A stretch of DNA of 14,244 bases from Lysobacteraceae bacterium. Its GTDB lineage: Bacteria > Pseudomonadota > Gammaproteobacteria > Steroidobacterales > Steroidobacteraceae. The stretch lies in contig JAAYXG010000349.1 of assembly GCA_012516015.1 (NCBI GenBank), forward strand, positions 1 to 14,244. The letters run 5' to 3'. The notes under the pieces were generated by a model that did not search any database, was not told where the DNA came from, and saw only the letters and a program-made list of their open reading frames with translations. Shown here one piece after another: positions 1-5,621 of the stretch; positions within the stretch are counted from its first letter, which is position 1; the number at the start of each line of letters is the position of its first letter. A program made the translations under genes and the position numbers.

Positions 1-246
1 AGTCGCGACGGGCACACGATTGCGGTGTCGCAGAACATGCAGGTGGCGCGCATCGCGCATCGCACCGTGCTCAGCGACAGCGCGCTGAGCACGCTGCTGC
101 CCGTATTGGAATTGGTGCTGCACTGGCCTACGCGCGACATTCGCGCGCTCTTCGAGGCGAGCGGCTTCACGCTTCAGGACTGGGAGCGGGCGCGCACGGA
201 TCGAGTATCGGTGACCGACCTGGCCGACGCTGCTATCGCGAGTTGA
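1..246 (+). CDS. C-terminal part of an unrecognised protein (5' truncated by the window edge)
   Basis: The reading frame is open from base 1 to the TGA at 244-246, giving about 81 residues with no stop. A GTG at 25 could be an internal start, but the frame continues upstream of it, so this is most likely the tail of a longer gene. The visible part is mixed hydrophobic and charged, with probable helices around LLPVLELVLHW, RDIRALFEASGF and WERARTDR. There is no signal peptide, no clear transmembrane segment and no catalytic motif I can name. The next gene begins about 15 bases after this stop on the same strand, so the two may be co-transcribed. I do not recognise the family. That it is coding is likely because the codon use (G or C in third positions) matches its neighbours. 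Confidence 0.55.
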   Translation, partial: SRDGHTIAVSQNMQVARIAHRTVLSDSALSTLLPVLELVLHWPTRDIRALFEASGFTLQDWERARTDRVSVTDLADAAIAS

Positions 247-260
247 TCGAGCGCTCGACG

Positions 261-503
261 ATGATCGAATACATGGGTTGGGCCGCCACCGCGGTCTTCG
301 TTTCTTCGTACTTCTTCGAGCGGACGGAAGTGCTGCGTGGCGTGCAAATGGTCGGCGCGATCATGTGGATCGTCTATGGCGCGCTGATCGGCGCGCTGCC
401 TGTCGTCGCGGCGAACGCGCTGGTGCTTGCCGCCGCGACATGGGCGTCCATTCGAGGCCGCTTCGGATCCGCCTCGAAGGGTCAGTACAGCTCATCCCTT
501 TAG
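261..503 (+). CDS. small multi-pass inner-membrane protein (CBU_0592/YgjV-like)
   Basis: The protein has 80 residues from the ATG at 261. A TTG at 243, overlapping the previous stop, would add six residues, but neither start has a good ribosome-binding site. Hydrophobic stretches at about residues 6-18, 27-45 and 48-63 suggest two or three membrane helices, with a short basic tail. The pattern GWAATAVFVSSYFF, then WIVYGALIGALP, then an Asn-Ala-Leu-Val helix resembles small YgjV/CBU_0592-type membrane proteins of unknown function. This assignment is from memory of the family pattern and is moderate. The gene follows the truncated first gene closely. Its TAG stop (501-503) overlaps the TAA stop of the convergent PPOX-type gene within the four bases TTAG (500-503). 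Confidence 0.65.
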   Translation: MIEYMGWAATAVFVSSYFFERTEVLRGVQMVGAIMWIVYGALIGALPVVAANALVLAAATWASIRGRFGSASKGQYSSSL

Positions 504-1108
504 GCACTTTCGAGCAACTCCTGCGTCTTCTGCACCGCCTGCTCGCTCGTATCGCCGCCGAAAACGGGTGCGAGTTGCCTTGCGCCGAGAGAGCCCTTGG
601 AGGTGTCCCACGCCTGCGGCTGCCACAGCTTGGATCGAACCAGAGCCTTGCCGCAATGCATGAAGCACTCCTTTACTTCGACGTAAGTACAAAGCAGCGC
701 TGGTTTGCCGTTGACCTGCAGAGCGGCCAATAGGCTCGGCTCGTTGTGAAGCGTTGCGGCCCCTTTGACTCGCAATGTTTCTCGCTGGTTGGGTACGACG
801 AATATCAATCCGATCTGCCCGTTGCGAAGGATGTTCCTGAACCCGAACGTCAGTCGATTCCCCGGACGGTCCGGAATGAGCAGATTGCCGGAGGCGTCTA
901 TCTTTACGAATCCGCACGGGTCTCCCTTCGGAGACACATCGACGTGCCCGTTCGCATCGATGGTCGAAACGAACACCAAAGGAGATCTGCCGATAAACTC
1001 TTTCATCACCTCATCGAGCTGCGGGCGAATCTTTGCCCTCACGTCCATCGGCGGACCGATCACGGACTCGAGCTCACTCTCATTCCTGATGATGTACTGC
1101 TTATCCAC
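500..1108 (-). CDS. pyridoxamine 5'-phosphate oxidase-like FMN-binding split-barrel protein (MSMEG_1061/DR_2398 type)
   Basis: This 202-residue cytoplasmic protein probably binds FMN (or F420) in a split beta-barrel and acts as an oxidoreductase. Its substrate is unknown. Recognisable blocks are FVSTIDANGHVDVSPKGD (about residues 46-63), followed by IPDRPGNRLTFGFRNIL (78-94), GLIFVVP (100-106), a glycine-rich VKGAATL strand (114-120) and the signature ECFMHCGKALVRSKLW (147-162). Together these are typical of the PPOX-class DR_2398/MSMEG_1061 group rather than of true PdxH. The length is usual for the group. The start is GTG at 1108, with AAGGA about ten bases upstream on the minus strand. It is divergent from the GST at 1320 and convergent, with overlapping stops, with the small membrane protein. 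It is probably not involved in vitamin B6 synthesis, since PdxH substrate motifs are absent. Confidence 0.88.
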   Translation of the reverse strand: MDKQYIIRNESELESVIGPPMDVRAKIRPQLDEVMKEFIGRSPLVFVSTIDANGHVDVSPKGDPCGFVKIDASGNLLIPDRPGNRLTFGFRNILRNGQIGLIFVVPNQRETLRVKGAATLHNEPSLLAALQVNGKPALLCTYVEVKECFMHCGKALVRSKLWQPQAWDTSKGSLGARQLAPVFGGDTSEQAVQKTQELLESA

Positions 1109-1195
1109 GACCTACGTTCCTTCTGGGTTGAGTTGTTGGGCATTCGCGCAGCCGATCCAGGTGAGGCTCCCTGCCTATCGGGCTCCGGCGGATCG

Positions 1196-1214
1196 GTCGT
1201 CTGGGAGAGACGAC
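1196..1214. promoter_or_regulatory. perfect 7-bp inverted repeat in the divergent PPOX/GST promoter region
   Basis: GTCGTCT (1196-1202) and AGACGAC (1208-1214) pair perfectly across a five-base GGGAG loop. The repeat lies between the start of the minus-strand PPOX-type gene (1108) and that of the plus-strand GST (1320), upstream of the probable GST -10 box. No T-run follows it on either strand, so it is not an intrinsic terminator. An operator or a chance hairpin are the remaining options. Confidence 0.3.
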
Positions 1215-1281
1215 GTTAATTGAAGAACACTGAGCTCGACAACCTGCCAGAGGTGCGTGGGGGCGATGTGTCTTGCACGCA

Positions 1282-1287
1282 TATAAT
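1282..1287 (+). promoter_or_regulatory. probable sigma-70 -10 box for the GST-AraC unit
   Basis: There is a perfect TATAAT at 1282-1287, 33 bases before the TTG start of the GST, in otherwise G+C-rich DNA. I could not find a convincing TTGACA-like -35 box at 16-18 bases spacing, where the sequence is G-rich (GTGGGGGCG). If the box is used, it is either activator-dependent or relies on other contacts. The expected transcription start is near 1294, which leaves a leader of about 25 bases. Confidence 0.5.
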
Positions 1288-1319
1288 ACGCGCGCTTCTG
1301 AAGTGAGTGGGGGGCTGCT

Positions 1320-1961
1320 TTGACGTACACGCTCTACTATTCGCCGGGGACGGCGAGCATGGCGGTTCACTGGATGTTGATCGAGCTTGGCGGCGCGTTC
1401 GAGGCGAAGCGGGTCGATCTCGCGGCGGGCGAGCAGCGGTTGCCGGAATATCTGCGATTGAATCCGGCGGGCCGCGTGCCGACGCTCGTGGTCGATGGGG
1501 TGCCCTACACGGAGTCGGCGGCGTTGCTCATGTTGCTCGCGGAGCGGCATCCCGAGAAGAACTTCGCGCCGCCGCCTGGTGCGCCTTCGCGCGCCGCGTG
1601 GCTCGAGACGATGATCTATCTCGCGAACGCGCTCTTGCCGGCGATGCGGGATTGGTTCTACGCCGACAAGGATGGCGACCCGTCCGGTGCGGATGCGGTC
1701 AAGGCGCTCGCGAGACGTCGCATCGAAAGTGCTTGGGATCGACTCGATGGGATGTTGGCGGACGGTCGCGCGCACTTGGTCGGGAACGAGCTCAGCACGG
1801 CGGATTTTCTCGCCGTCATGTTGATGCGCTGGTCGCGGAACATGCCGCGGCCGGCGACGACCTGGCCGCATCTCGCGCCGTACATTCAACGTATGCGGGC
1901 GATGCCCTCGTTCATCGAGCTGAACAAGCGGGAAGCGCTCACAGAGTGGCAGAATAATTAG
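1320..1961 (+). CDS. glutathione S-transferase family protein
   Basis: This 213-residue cytosolic enzyme is expected to conjugate glutathione to electrophiles or to act as a thiol transferase. The N-terminal thioredoxin-fold domain (about 1-80) starts MTYTLYYSPGTASMAVHW. It carries the cis-proline motif RVPTL (Pro54) and the glutathione-binding Glu-Ser pair at 65-66. The all-helical C-terminal domain (about 88-205) includes LVGNELSTADFLA, the usual N-capping box. The start is TTG at 1320: no ATG or GTG is better placed, the beta strand begins at once, and a G-rich stretch (GAGTGGGGGG) precedes it. A perfect TATAAT lies upstream. The AraC regulator begins 36 bases after the stop on the same strand, so the pair may be one operon. 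The substrate cannot be deduced. Confidence 0.93.
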   Translation: MTYTLYYSPGTASMAVHWMLIELGGAFEAKRVDLAAGEQRLPEYLRLNPAGRVPTLVVDGVPYTESAALLMLLAERHPEKNFAPPPGAPSRAAWLETMIYLANALLPAMRDWFYADKDGDPSGADAVKALARRRIESAWDRLDGMLADGRAHLVGNELSTADFLAVMLMRWSRNMPRPATTWPHLAPYIQRMRAMPSFIELNKREALTEWQNN

Positions 1962-1997
1962 GCGTCGGCGGCGCCGTTCGCTGCTAGGCTTGCCCGC

Positions 1998-2807
1998 ATG
2001 TCCGCCGTCGAATCGCATCTCTACCGCCCGCCATCGCCGCTGTCGGCGTATGTCGAGTGCATGTGGTATCGGCGCGGCTCGATTCCCGGGCGGCGGCGCG
2101 AGCTCTCGATGCCGACGGGAAAGGTCGATCTCGTCATCAATTTGCGCGCGGATCGTATTCGCGTCTTCGAGTCCCCGGGCGGCGAAGAGGGAATCGTGTG
2201 TCGCGGCGCGATCGTGCACGGCGCGCAATCAAGCGCTTTCGTATTGGACGATCTGCGGCACGTTCATTTCGTCGGTGTGCACTTCAAGCCGGGCGGTGCA
2301 GTGTTGCTCGGATTGCCGTCGAGTGAGATTGCGGATCGGCACGTGAGCTTGGAGGATCTTTGGGGCGCACGTGCGGCCGAGCTGCGCGAGCGACTCATGG
2401 AGTGTGCGACGGCGTCCGAGTGTTTCGCCGTCCTCGAGCGCGAACTGATACAGCGCTTGAGCTCGCGTGTGCTCGTGCATCCCGTCGTGAGCAGCGTGCT
2501 GCGGCGGGCGCTGAGCGAACCGCGATCGGTCGCCGATTTGCAACGGGAAAGCGGCTACAGCGAGCGGCAGTTCACGAGAGTGTTCGCGCACACCGTGGGG
2601 TTGACGCCGAAGAAGTATCTGCGCGTGCTGCGGCTCGAGAAGGTGCTGCGCCAGCTTGCAAGCAGCCGGAGCACGCTCGCCGAAGTCGCGGCGGAGCACG
2701 GCTATTTCGATCAGGCGCATTTCTTCCGCGATTTTCGCAGTCTCACCGGTGTTGCGCCGTCGCAGTACAAGCCAATGGCGCGGAGTCCGCTGCATATGGA
2801 GTTGTAG
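1998..2807 (+). CDS. AraC-family transcriptional regulator with DUF6597-type sensor domain
   Basis: The protein has 269 residues. The N-terminal half (about 7-105) has the layout LSAYVECMWYRRG, ELSMPTGKVDLVINL, then FVGVHFKPGGAVLLG, which is characteristic of the DUF6597 domain found before AraC HTH domains. The C-terminal part (about 160-258) is a double helix-turn-helix. The first HTH is around SVADLQRESGYSERQFTRVF and the second around STLAEVAAEHGYFDQAHFF, followed by the family signature FRSLTGVAPSQYK (246-258). It probably controls the GST 36 bases upstream and/or nearby detoxification genes in response to a small molecule; that target is inferred from position only. The TAG stop (2805-2807) is formed by the GTAG head of the REP unit that follows, which suggests the repeat replaced the original 3' end. 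Confidence 0.93.
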   Translation: MSAVESHLYRPPSPLSAYVECMWYRRGSIPGRRRELSMPTGKVDLVINLRADRIRVFESPGGEEGIVCRGAIVHGAQSSAFVLDDLRHVHFVGVHFKPGGAVLLGLPSSEIADRHVSLEDLWGARAAELRERLMECATASECFAVLERELIQRLSSRVLVHPVVSSVLRRALSEPRSVADLQRESGYSERQFTRVFAHTVGLTPKKYLRVLRLEKVLRQLASSRSTLAEVAAEHGYFDQAHFFRDFRSLTGVAPSQYKPMARSPLHMEL

Positions 2808-2856
2808 GTCGGAATTTATTCCGACAGATTTTTGGTCGGAATAAATTCCGACCTAC
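2804..2856. repeat. pair of inverted REP units (BIME-like element)
   Basis: The arms at 2804-2825 and 2835-2856 are perfect 22-bp inverted copies around the nine-base AGATTTTTG loop. Each arm is itself a REP unit: the tetranucleotide GTAG, then G, then the palindrome GTCGGAAT-TT-ATTCCGAC. GTAG heads face outward on both sides. This matches the structure described for REP sequences mobilised by REP-associated tyrosine transposases (RAYT/TnpA_REP). The left head overlaps the AraC stop codon. The element could fold into one long hairpin or two small ones and may end transcription from the GST-AraC unit. A single unit with 21 of 22 matching bases occurs at 11022-11043. Confidence 0.85.
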
Positions 2857-2957
2857 AGAGGCGGGTCGACCGGCATGCCCACGGCGGATTTTTACAAGCT
2901 TTCCTGCGTCCGTCAGCCGATAATCTCGGCACTCCCGTCGCGATCAAAGGTGCTCGA

Positions 2958-3413
2958 ATGGCTGCGAACAGCTTCGTCGTTCATGAGGTGTATCCCTATC
3001 TGCGCGTGCGCGATACGAACGCGGCGATCGACTTCTATCGGCGCGCGTTCGGTGCAACGGAATTGTTTCGGCTCACGGAGCCGAGCGGGCGGATCGGTCA
3101 TGCGGAGATCAAGATCGGCAATACCGTGATCATGGTGTGCGATGAGTTTCCCGAGTACGACATCCGCGGGCCGAAGTCGATCGGCGCGACGACCTTTACC
3201 ATGCATCTGCACGTCGACAATGCGGATGAGTGGATCGACCGTGCGGTGAAGGAAGGCGCGACGCTCGTGCGTCCTCCGGCCGACGCGTTTTACGGCGAGC
3301 GCTCGGGCACGGTGCGCGATCCGGAAGGCCACGAGTGGCTGATCGGGCACGCGATCGAAGAGGTGTCGGTCGAGGAGATGCAGCGCAGGTACAACGCGAT
3401 GTTCGAGAAGTAG
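2958..3413 (+). CDS. VOC-superfamily (glyoxalase/PhnB-like) protein
   Basis: This 151-residue cytoplasmic protein has two vicinal-oxygen-chelate repeats. The first opens with VYPYLRVRDTNAAIDFYRRAFG (11-32) and has GHAEIKIGN (47-55). The second has TMHLHVDNADEWIDRAVKEG (81-100) and ends with the common RDPEGHEWLIG (120-130). Candidate metal ligands are His48/Glu50, His83 or His85, and His125/Glu126. This is the PhnB-like/glyoxalase-bleomycin-resistance group, whose members include metal-dependent lyases, dioxygenases and drug-binding proteins, so the substrate is not known. The frame is open further upstream, through the REP pair, but ATG 2958 begins the conserved domain and has AAAGG about six bases before it. 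It converges on the GST at 3429 with a 15-base gap. Confidence 0.9.
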   Translation: MAANSFVVHEVYPYLRVRDTNAAIDFYRRAFGATELFRLTEPSGRIGHAEIKIGNTVIMVCDEFPEYDIRGPKSIGATTFTMHLHVDNADEWIDRAVKEGATLVRPPADAFYGERSGTVRDPEGHEWLIGHAIEEVSVEEMQRRYNAMFEK

Positions 3414-3428
3414 ATTCGCCGGGCGGCT

Positions 3429-4061
3429 TCAACCGCCCTTGAATCCTCTCGGCATCAAGTCGTACGGATGCTTCCAGCGCGGAAGCGAAGCGATGCGCCG
3501 CTTCCACGCTTGAATGTTCGGGAACGCGCTGTGGTCGATGCCGGTGTCTTCCTCGTAGTACTGGTAGCCGACGAGCGAGAGATCGGCGATCGTGAGCTCG
3601 TCGCCGACGAGGAACGAGCGATTCGCCAGGTGCTTGTCGACGATCGAGAACGCGCTCAACGCGCGTTTCGTGAGGAAGTCGATCACCGCCGGATCGCCCG
3701 TCTTCATCAATCCGACCATCCAGCGCAGCGTTGCGTAGTAGCTCGTGAACTTGTGATTGTCGAACAGGAGCCATCCGAGGATCGCGAGACGCTGCTTTTC
3801 GTCCTGCCCGCCGAACTTGCCGCTGCGCTCCGCGAGATGCGTGAGGATGGCGCCGCTCTGTGCGATGCGTTCGCCCTCGATCTCGAGCACGGGCACTTCG
3901 CCGAACGGGTTGATCTCGCTTCGGTACGCGGCGCTTCGCGTCTCGCCGCCGAAGAAATCCACGAAGACCGGTTCCCACTCGTACTCGCAGAATTCGAGCA
4001 TCAAGGCGACCTTGTACGCGTTTCCCGATTCGCCGACGCAATGCAATCGATACGCGCTCAT
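3429..4061 (-). CDS. glutathione S-transferase family protein (second copy)
   Basis: This 210-residue cytosolic protein starts MSAYRLHCVGESGNAYKVALML, with Ser12 in the position of the catalytic or glutathione-activating serine. The cis-proline loop is GEVPVLEI (54-61, Pro57) and the glutathione-anchoring motif is AQSGAILTHL (67-76). The helical C-terminal domain contains FLVGDELTIADLSLVGY, the usual N-capping box. It is clearly a different GST subfamily from the one at 1320, with little identity outside the fold motifs, so this is not a recent duplication. The start is ATG at 4061 with GGAAAA about five bases upstream. It is divergent from the spermidine-synthase-like gene and convergent with the VOC gene. 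The substrate is unknown. Confidence 0.92.
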   Translation of the reverse strand: MSAYRLHCVGESGNAYKVALMLEFCEYEWEPVFVDFFGGETRSAAYRSEINPFGEVPVLEIEGERIAQSGAILTHLAERSGKFGGQDEKQRLAILGWLLFDNHKFTSYYATLRWMVGLMKTGDPAVIDFLTKRALSAFSIVDKHLANRSFLVGDELTIADLSLVGYQYYEEDTGIDHSAFPNIQAWKRRIASLPRWKHPYDLMPRGFKGG

Positions 4062-4159
4062 CGTGCTTTTCCGGTGTTCCTGACGAAGACGGTCCGAGAA
4101 GTCTGTGGCAGGACGCGGCGATCGATCAAGCGATCGTGAAAGGTTGTCGCGCCGTGTCG

Positions 4160-4167
4160 TATAGAAT
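4160..4167 (+). promoter_or_regulatory. weak -10 candidate before the spermidine-synthase-like gene
   Basis: TATAGAAT at 4160-4167 contains two overlapping -10-like hexamers (TATAGA and TAGAAT). It lies about 40 bases before the ATG at 4208, in the 146-base divergent gap with the GST. No recognisable -35 box is present at normal spacing. I see nothing else in this gap apart from A/T-richer patches. Confidence 0.28.
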
Positions 4168-4207
4168 GCGAATAGTGGGTGGGGAGTTCGAGTAGAGCAG
4201 CATTAGA

Positions 4208-5071
4208 ATGTCAGACCGGAAAGACAGGCGTCGCGACTATCGAGAGGAAGACGCCTGGGTGTTGGGGACGGGCGTGATCCGCCGTCTGCCGCACGATCCT
4301 TCGAGCCCGCGGCGCGGAAGGCGGCCGTTCATCGTCGAAAACGAAAACGAGCGACATCTCTTGTTTTCGCACGACAGCGTGCAGAGCTCGATGTGGCTCG
4401 ACGATCCCGATGCGCTCGCGTGCGAATACACGCGGCGCATGATGGCATTCCTGCTGTTCGTGCCCGACCCGCGCGAGATCGTCATGATCGGGCTCGGCGG
4501 CGGCTCGCTCGCGAAGTTCTGCTATAAGCACATCCCCAACGCGCGCTTTACCGCGGTCGAGCTGGACGCCGATGTCATCGCGCTACGCGACGAATTCTGC
4601 ATCCCATTGGACGATGCCCGCTTCAGCGTGTTGCACATGGACGGCGCACGCTACTTGGCGCGGCGCTCGGAGAAGATCGACGTGCTGCTCGTCGATGCGT
4701 TCGATGAGGGCGGCGTCGCGCACTCGCTCGCGACCTCGGCGTTCTATCGGGATGCCGCCGAGCACTTGAGCGATACTGGCGTGCTCGTGATGAACCTGTC
4801 GGGCGAGCCGAGCCGCTACGACACGCATCTGCAACGGATTCACGATTCGTTCGGCGACCGCGGCTTCATCGCCCCGGTGAGATCGGGCGAGAACGACATC
4901 CTCTTCGCCTTCAAGTCCGACTTGAGCGAGGGGATGGCTTGCCTACGCGAACGGGCCGAGCGACTCCAGGCCGCGCTCGGTCTCGATTTCCCGCGCTACC
5001 TCCGTTGGCTCGAGTACGTAGATGAAGCAGGGCTGCTTTCGCGCGAGGCGAAGGCAGGCGCCCCGAGTTGA
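4208..5071 (+). CDS. spermidine synthase-like (polyamine aminopropyltransferase-fold) protein
   Basis: The protein has 287 residues. A short charged N-terminus leads to a beta-rich region (about 18-65) and a Rossmann methyltransferase-like core. Motif I is VMIGLGGGSLAKFCYKHIP (92-110), then ARFTAVELDADVIAL (112-126, acidic Asp120), MDGARYL (144-150) and DVLLVDAFDEGGVA (158-171). True SpeE enzymes have DSTDPxGPA at this last point. The first Asp (Asp163) is kept here but the following residues differ, so amino-propyl transfer to putrescine is not assured. Many proteins of this fold are annotated only as spermidine synthase-like or as SAM-dependent methyltransferases. The start is ATG 4208, with only a weak GAG-type ribosome site. 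The TGA stop falls inside a heptad repeat (5067-5087). Confidence 0.85.
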   Translation: MSDRKDRRRDYREEDAWVLGTGVIRRLPHDPSSPRRGRRPFIVENENERHLLFSHDSVQSSMWLDDPDALACEYTRRMMAFLLFVPDPREIVMIGLGGGSLAKFCYKHIPNARFTAVELDADVIALRDEFCIPLDDARFSVLHMDGARYLARRSEKIDVLLVDAFDEGGVAHSLATSAFYRDAAEHLSDTGVLVMNLSGEPSRYDTHLQRIHDSFGDRGFIAPVRSGENDILFAFKSDLSEGMACLRERAERLQAALGLDFPRYLRWLEYVDEAGLLSREAKAGAPS

Positions 5072-5087
5072 CGGTCGATAGTTGACA
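5067..5087 (+). repeat. short GTTGACR heptad array overlapping a stop codon
   Basis: Three 7-bp units stand in tandem here: GTTGACG (5067-5073), a degenerate GTCGATA (5074-5080) and GTTGACA (5081-5087). The TGA stop of the spermidine-synthase-like gene (5069-5071) lies in the first unit. The same heptads recur at 12962-12975 and 13694-13721. The rest of the gap to 5298 shows no gene that I can support. It holds an ATACGG/CCGTAT inverted pair around 5150-5190, with no clear promoter. Confidence 0.6.
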
Positions 5088-5298
5088 GCGGTGGTCGTAA
5101 CAGGCGCGTTGTGCGCCCGAGGCGCAATGCCAAGCACATAAAGAACGTATACGGACGTCCCGGCGGAGATTGGTCGGACCACCGTATGCCCTTAAGCGCT
5201 ACTGCTGATTGCTGCGTCTACTCTCCAGTGATCTGATCGAGATCGTCGTCGGGAGAATCGGCTCGACGGCGCGCCATCTCGCCCGTGCATAGCACGGC

Positions 5299-5304
5299 AG
5301 GAGG
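5299..5304 (+). promoter_or_regulatory. strong Shine-Dalgarno site for the small membrane-anchored protein
   Basis: A consensus AGGAGG at 5299-5304 lies five bases before the ATG at 5310. It is the best ribosome-binding site in the window. It is the main reason for accepting the short ORF that follows as a real, well-translated gene. Confidence 0.75.
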
Positions 5305-5309
5305 TTGAT

Positions 5310-5519
5310 ATGGCGACGCGAAACCTTGCTCTCGTGAGCATCGGCGCCGTTTCGGCGGCCGTGGCGCTCGGTTGGGGGTTCTCGATGCTAGCGACGGATC
5401 CGGTCGTCGAGATTCAGGATAGCCCCGATCCAGCATGGCACGTTCAGATAGAGGAGATGAAACTCGCCGAAGCGGTTGGGCTCGAGGAGTCCTCGGACCC
5501 GGCCGAGCAGGCGAACTGA
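5310..5519 (+). CDS. hypothetical small single-pass membrane-anchored or secreted protein (69 aa)
   Basis: This is a 69-residue protein of unknown function. After a short MATRN start with one basic residue, residues 6-28 are a hydrophobic helix (LALVSIGAVSAAVALGWGFSML). It may be a signal anchor or an uncleaved signal peptide, since no clear AxA cleavage site is seen. The remaining 40 residues are acidic and soluble (IEEMKLAEAVGLEESSDPAEQ) and would lie in the periplasm. The consensus AGGAGG five bases upstream supports translation and fixes the start. The maeB gene begins 102 bases downstream on the same strand, so co-transcription is possible but unproven. I do not recognise a family. Confidence 0.65.
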   Translation: MATRNLALVSIGAVSAAVALGWGFSMLATDPVVEIQDSPDPAWHVQIEEMKLAEAVGLEESSDPAEQAN

Positions 5520-5526
5520 CGCTTAC

Positions 5527-5538
5527 GTAGATTTCTAC
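5527..5538. other. small palindrome after the 69-aa gene
   Basis: GTAGA-TT-TCTAC, a perfect 5-bp inverted repeat with a two-base centre, lies eight bases after the stop of the small membrane protein. It is too short and A/T-rich for a confident terminator. It shares the GTAG start of the REP units but not their body. Confidence 0.3.
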
Positions 5539-5621
5539 AGTCTCGTTCGCTACTCTGCATCTGCAGGTGAGATGCCGACACGCATCTTGCTGTCGGACCG
5601 CCCTATTTAGTTTTCGGATGC

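Noticed and set aside
1101..2228. 375-residue minus-strand open frame opposite the GST and AraC genes
   Set aside because: It is Arg-rich with no recognisable motif, and it covers two convincing plus-strand genes.
2891..2924. Promoter TTTACA / GATAAT before the VOC gene
   Set aside because: The two hexamers are separated by 22 bases, too far for a sigma-70 promoter, and no better -35 box is present.
2832..2957. 42-residue N-terminal extension of the VOC protein
   Set aside because: It would begin inside a REP unit and lacks VOC-like sequence. ATG 2958 has a ribosome site and begins the domain.
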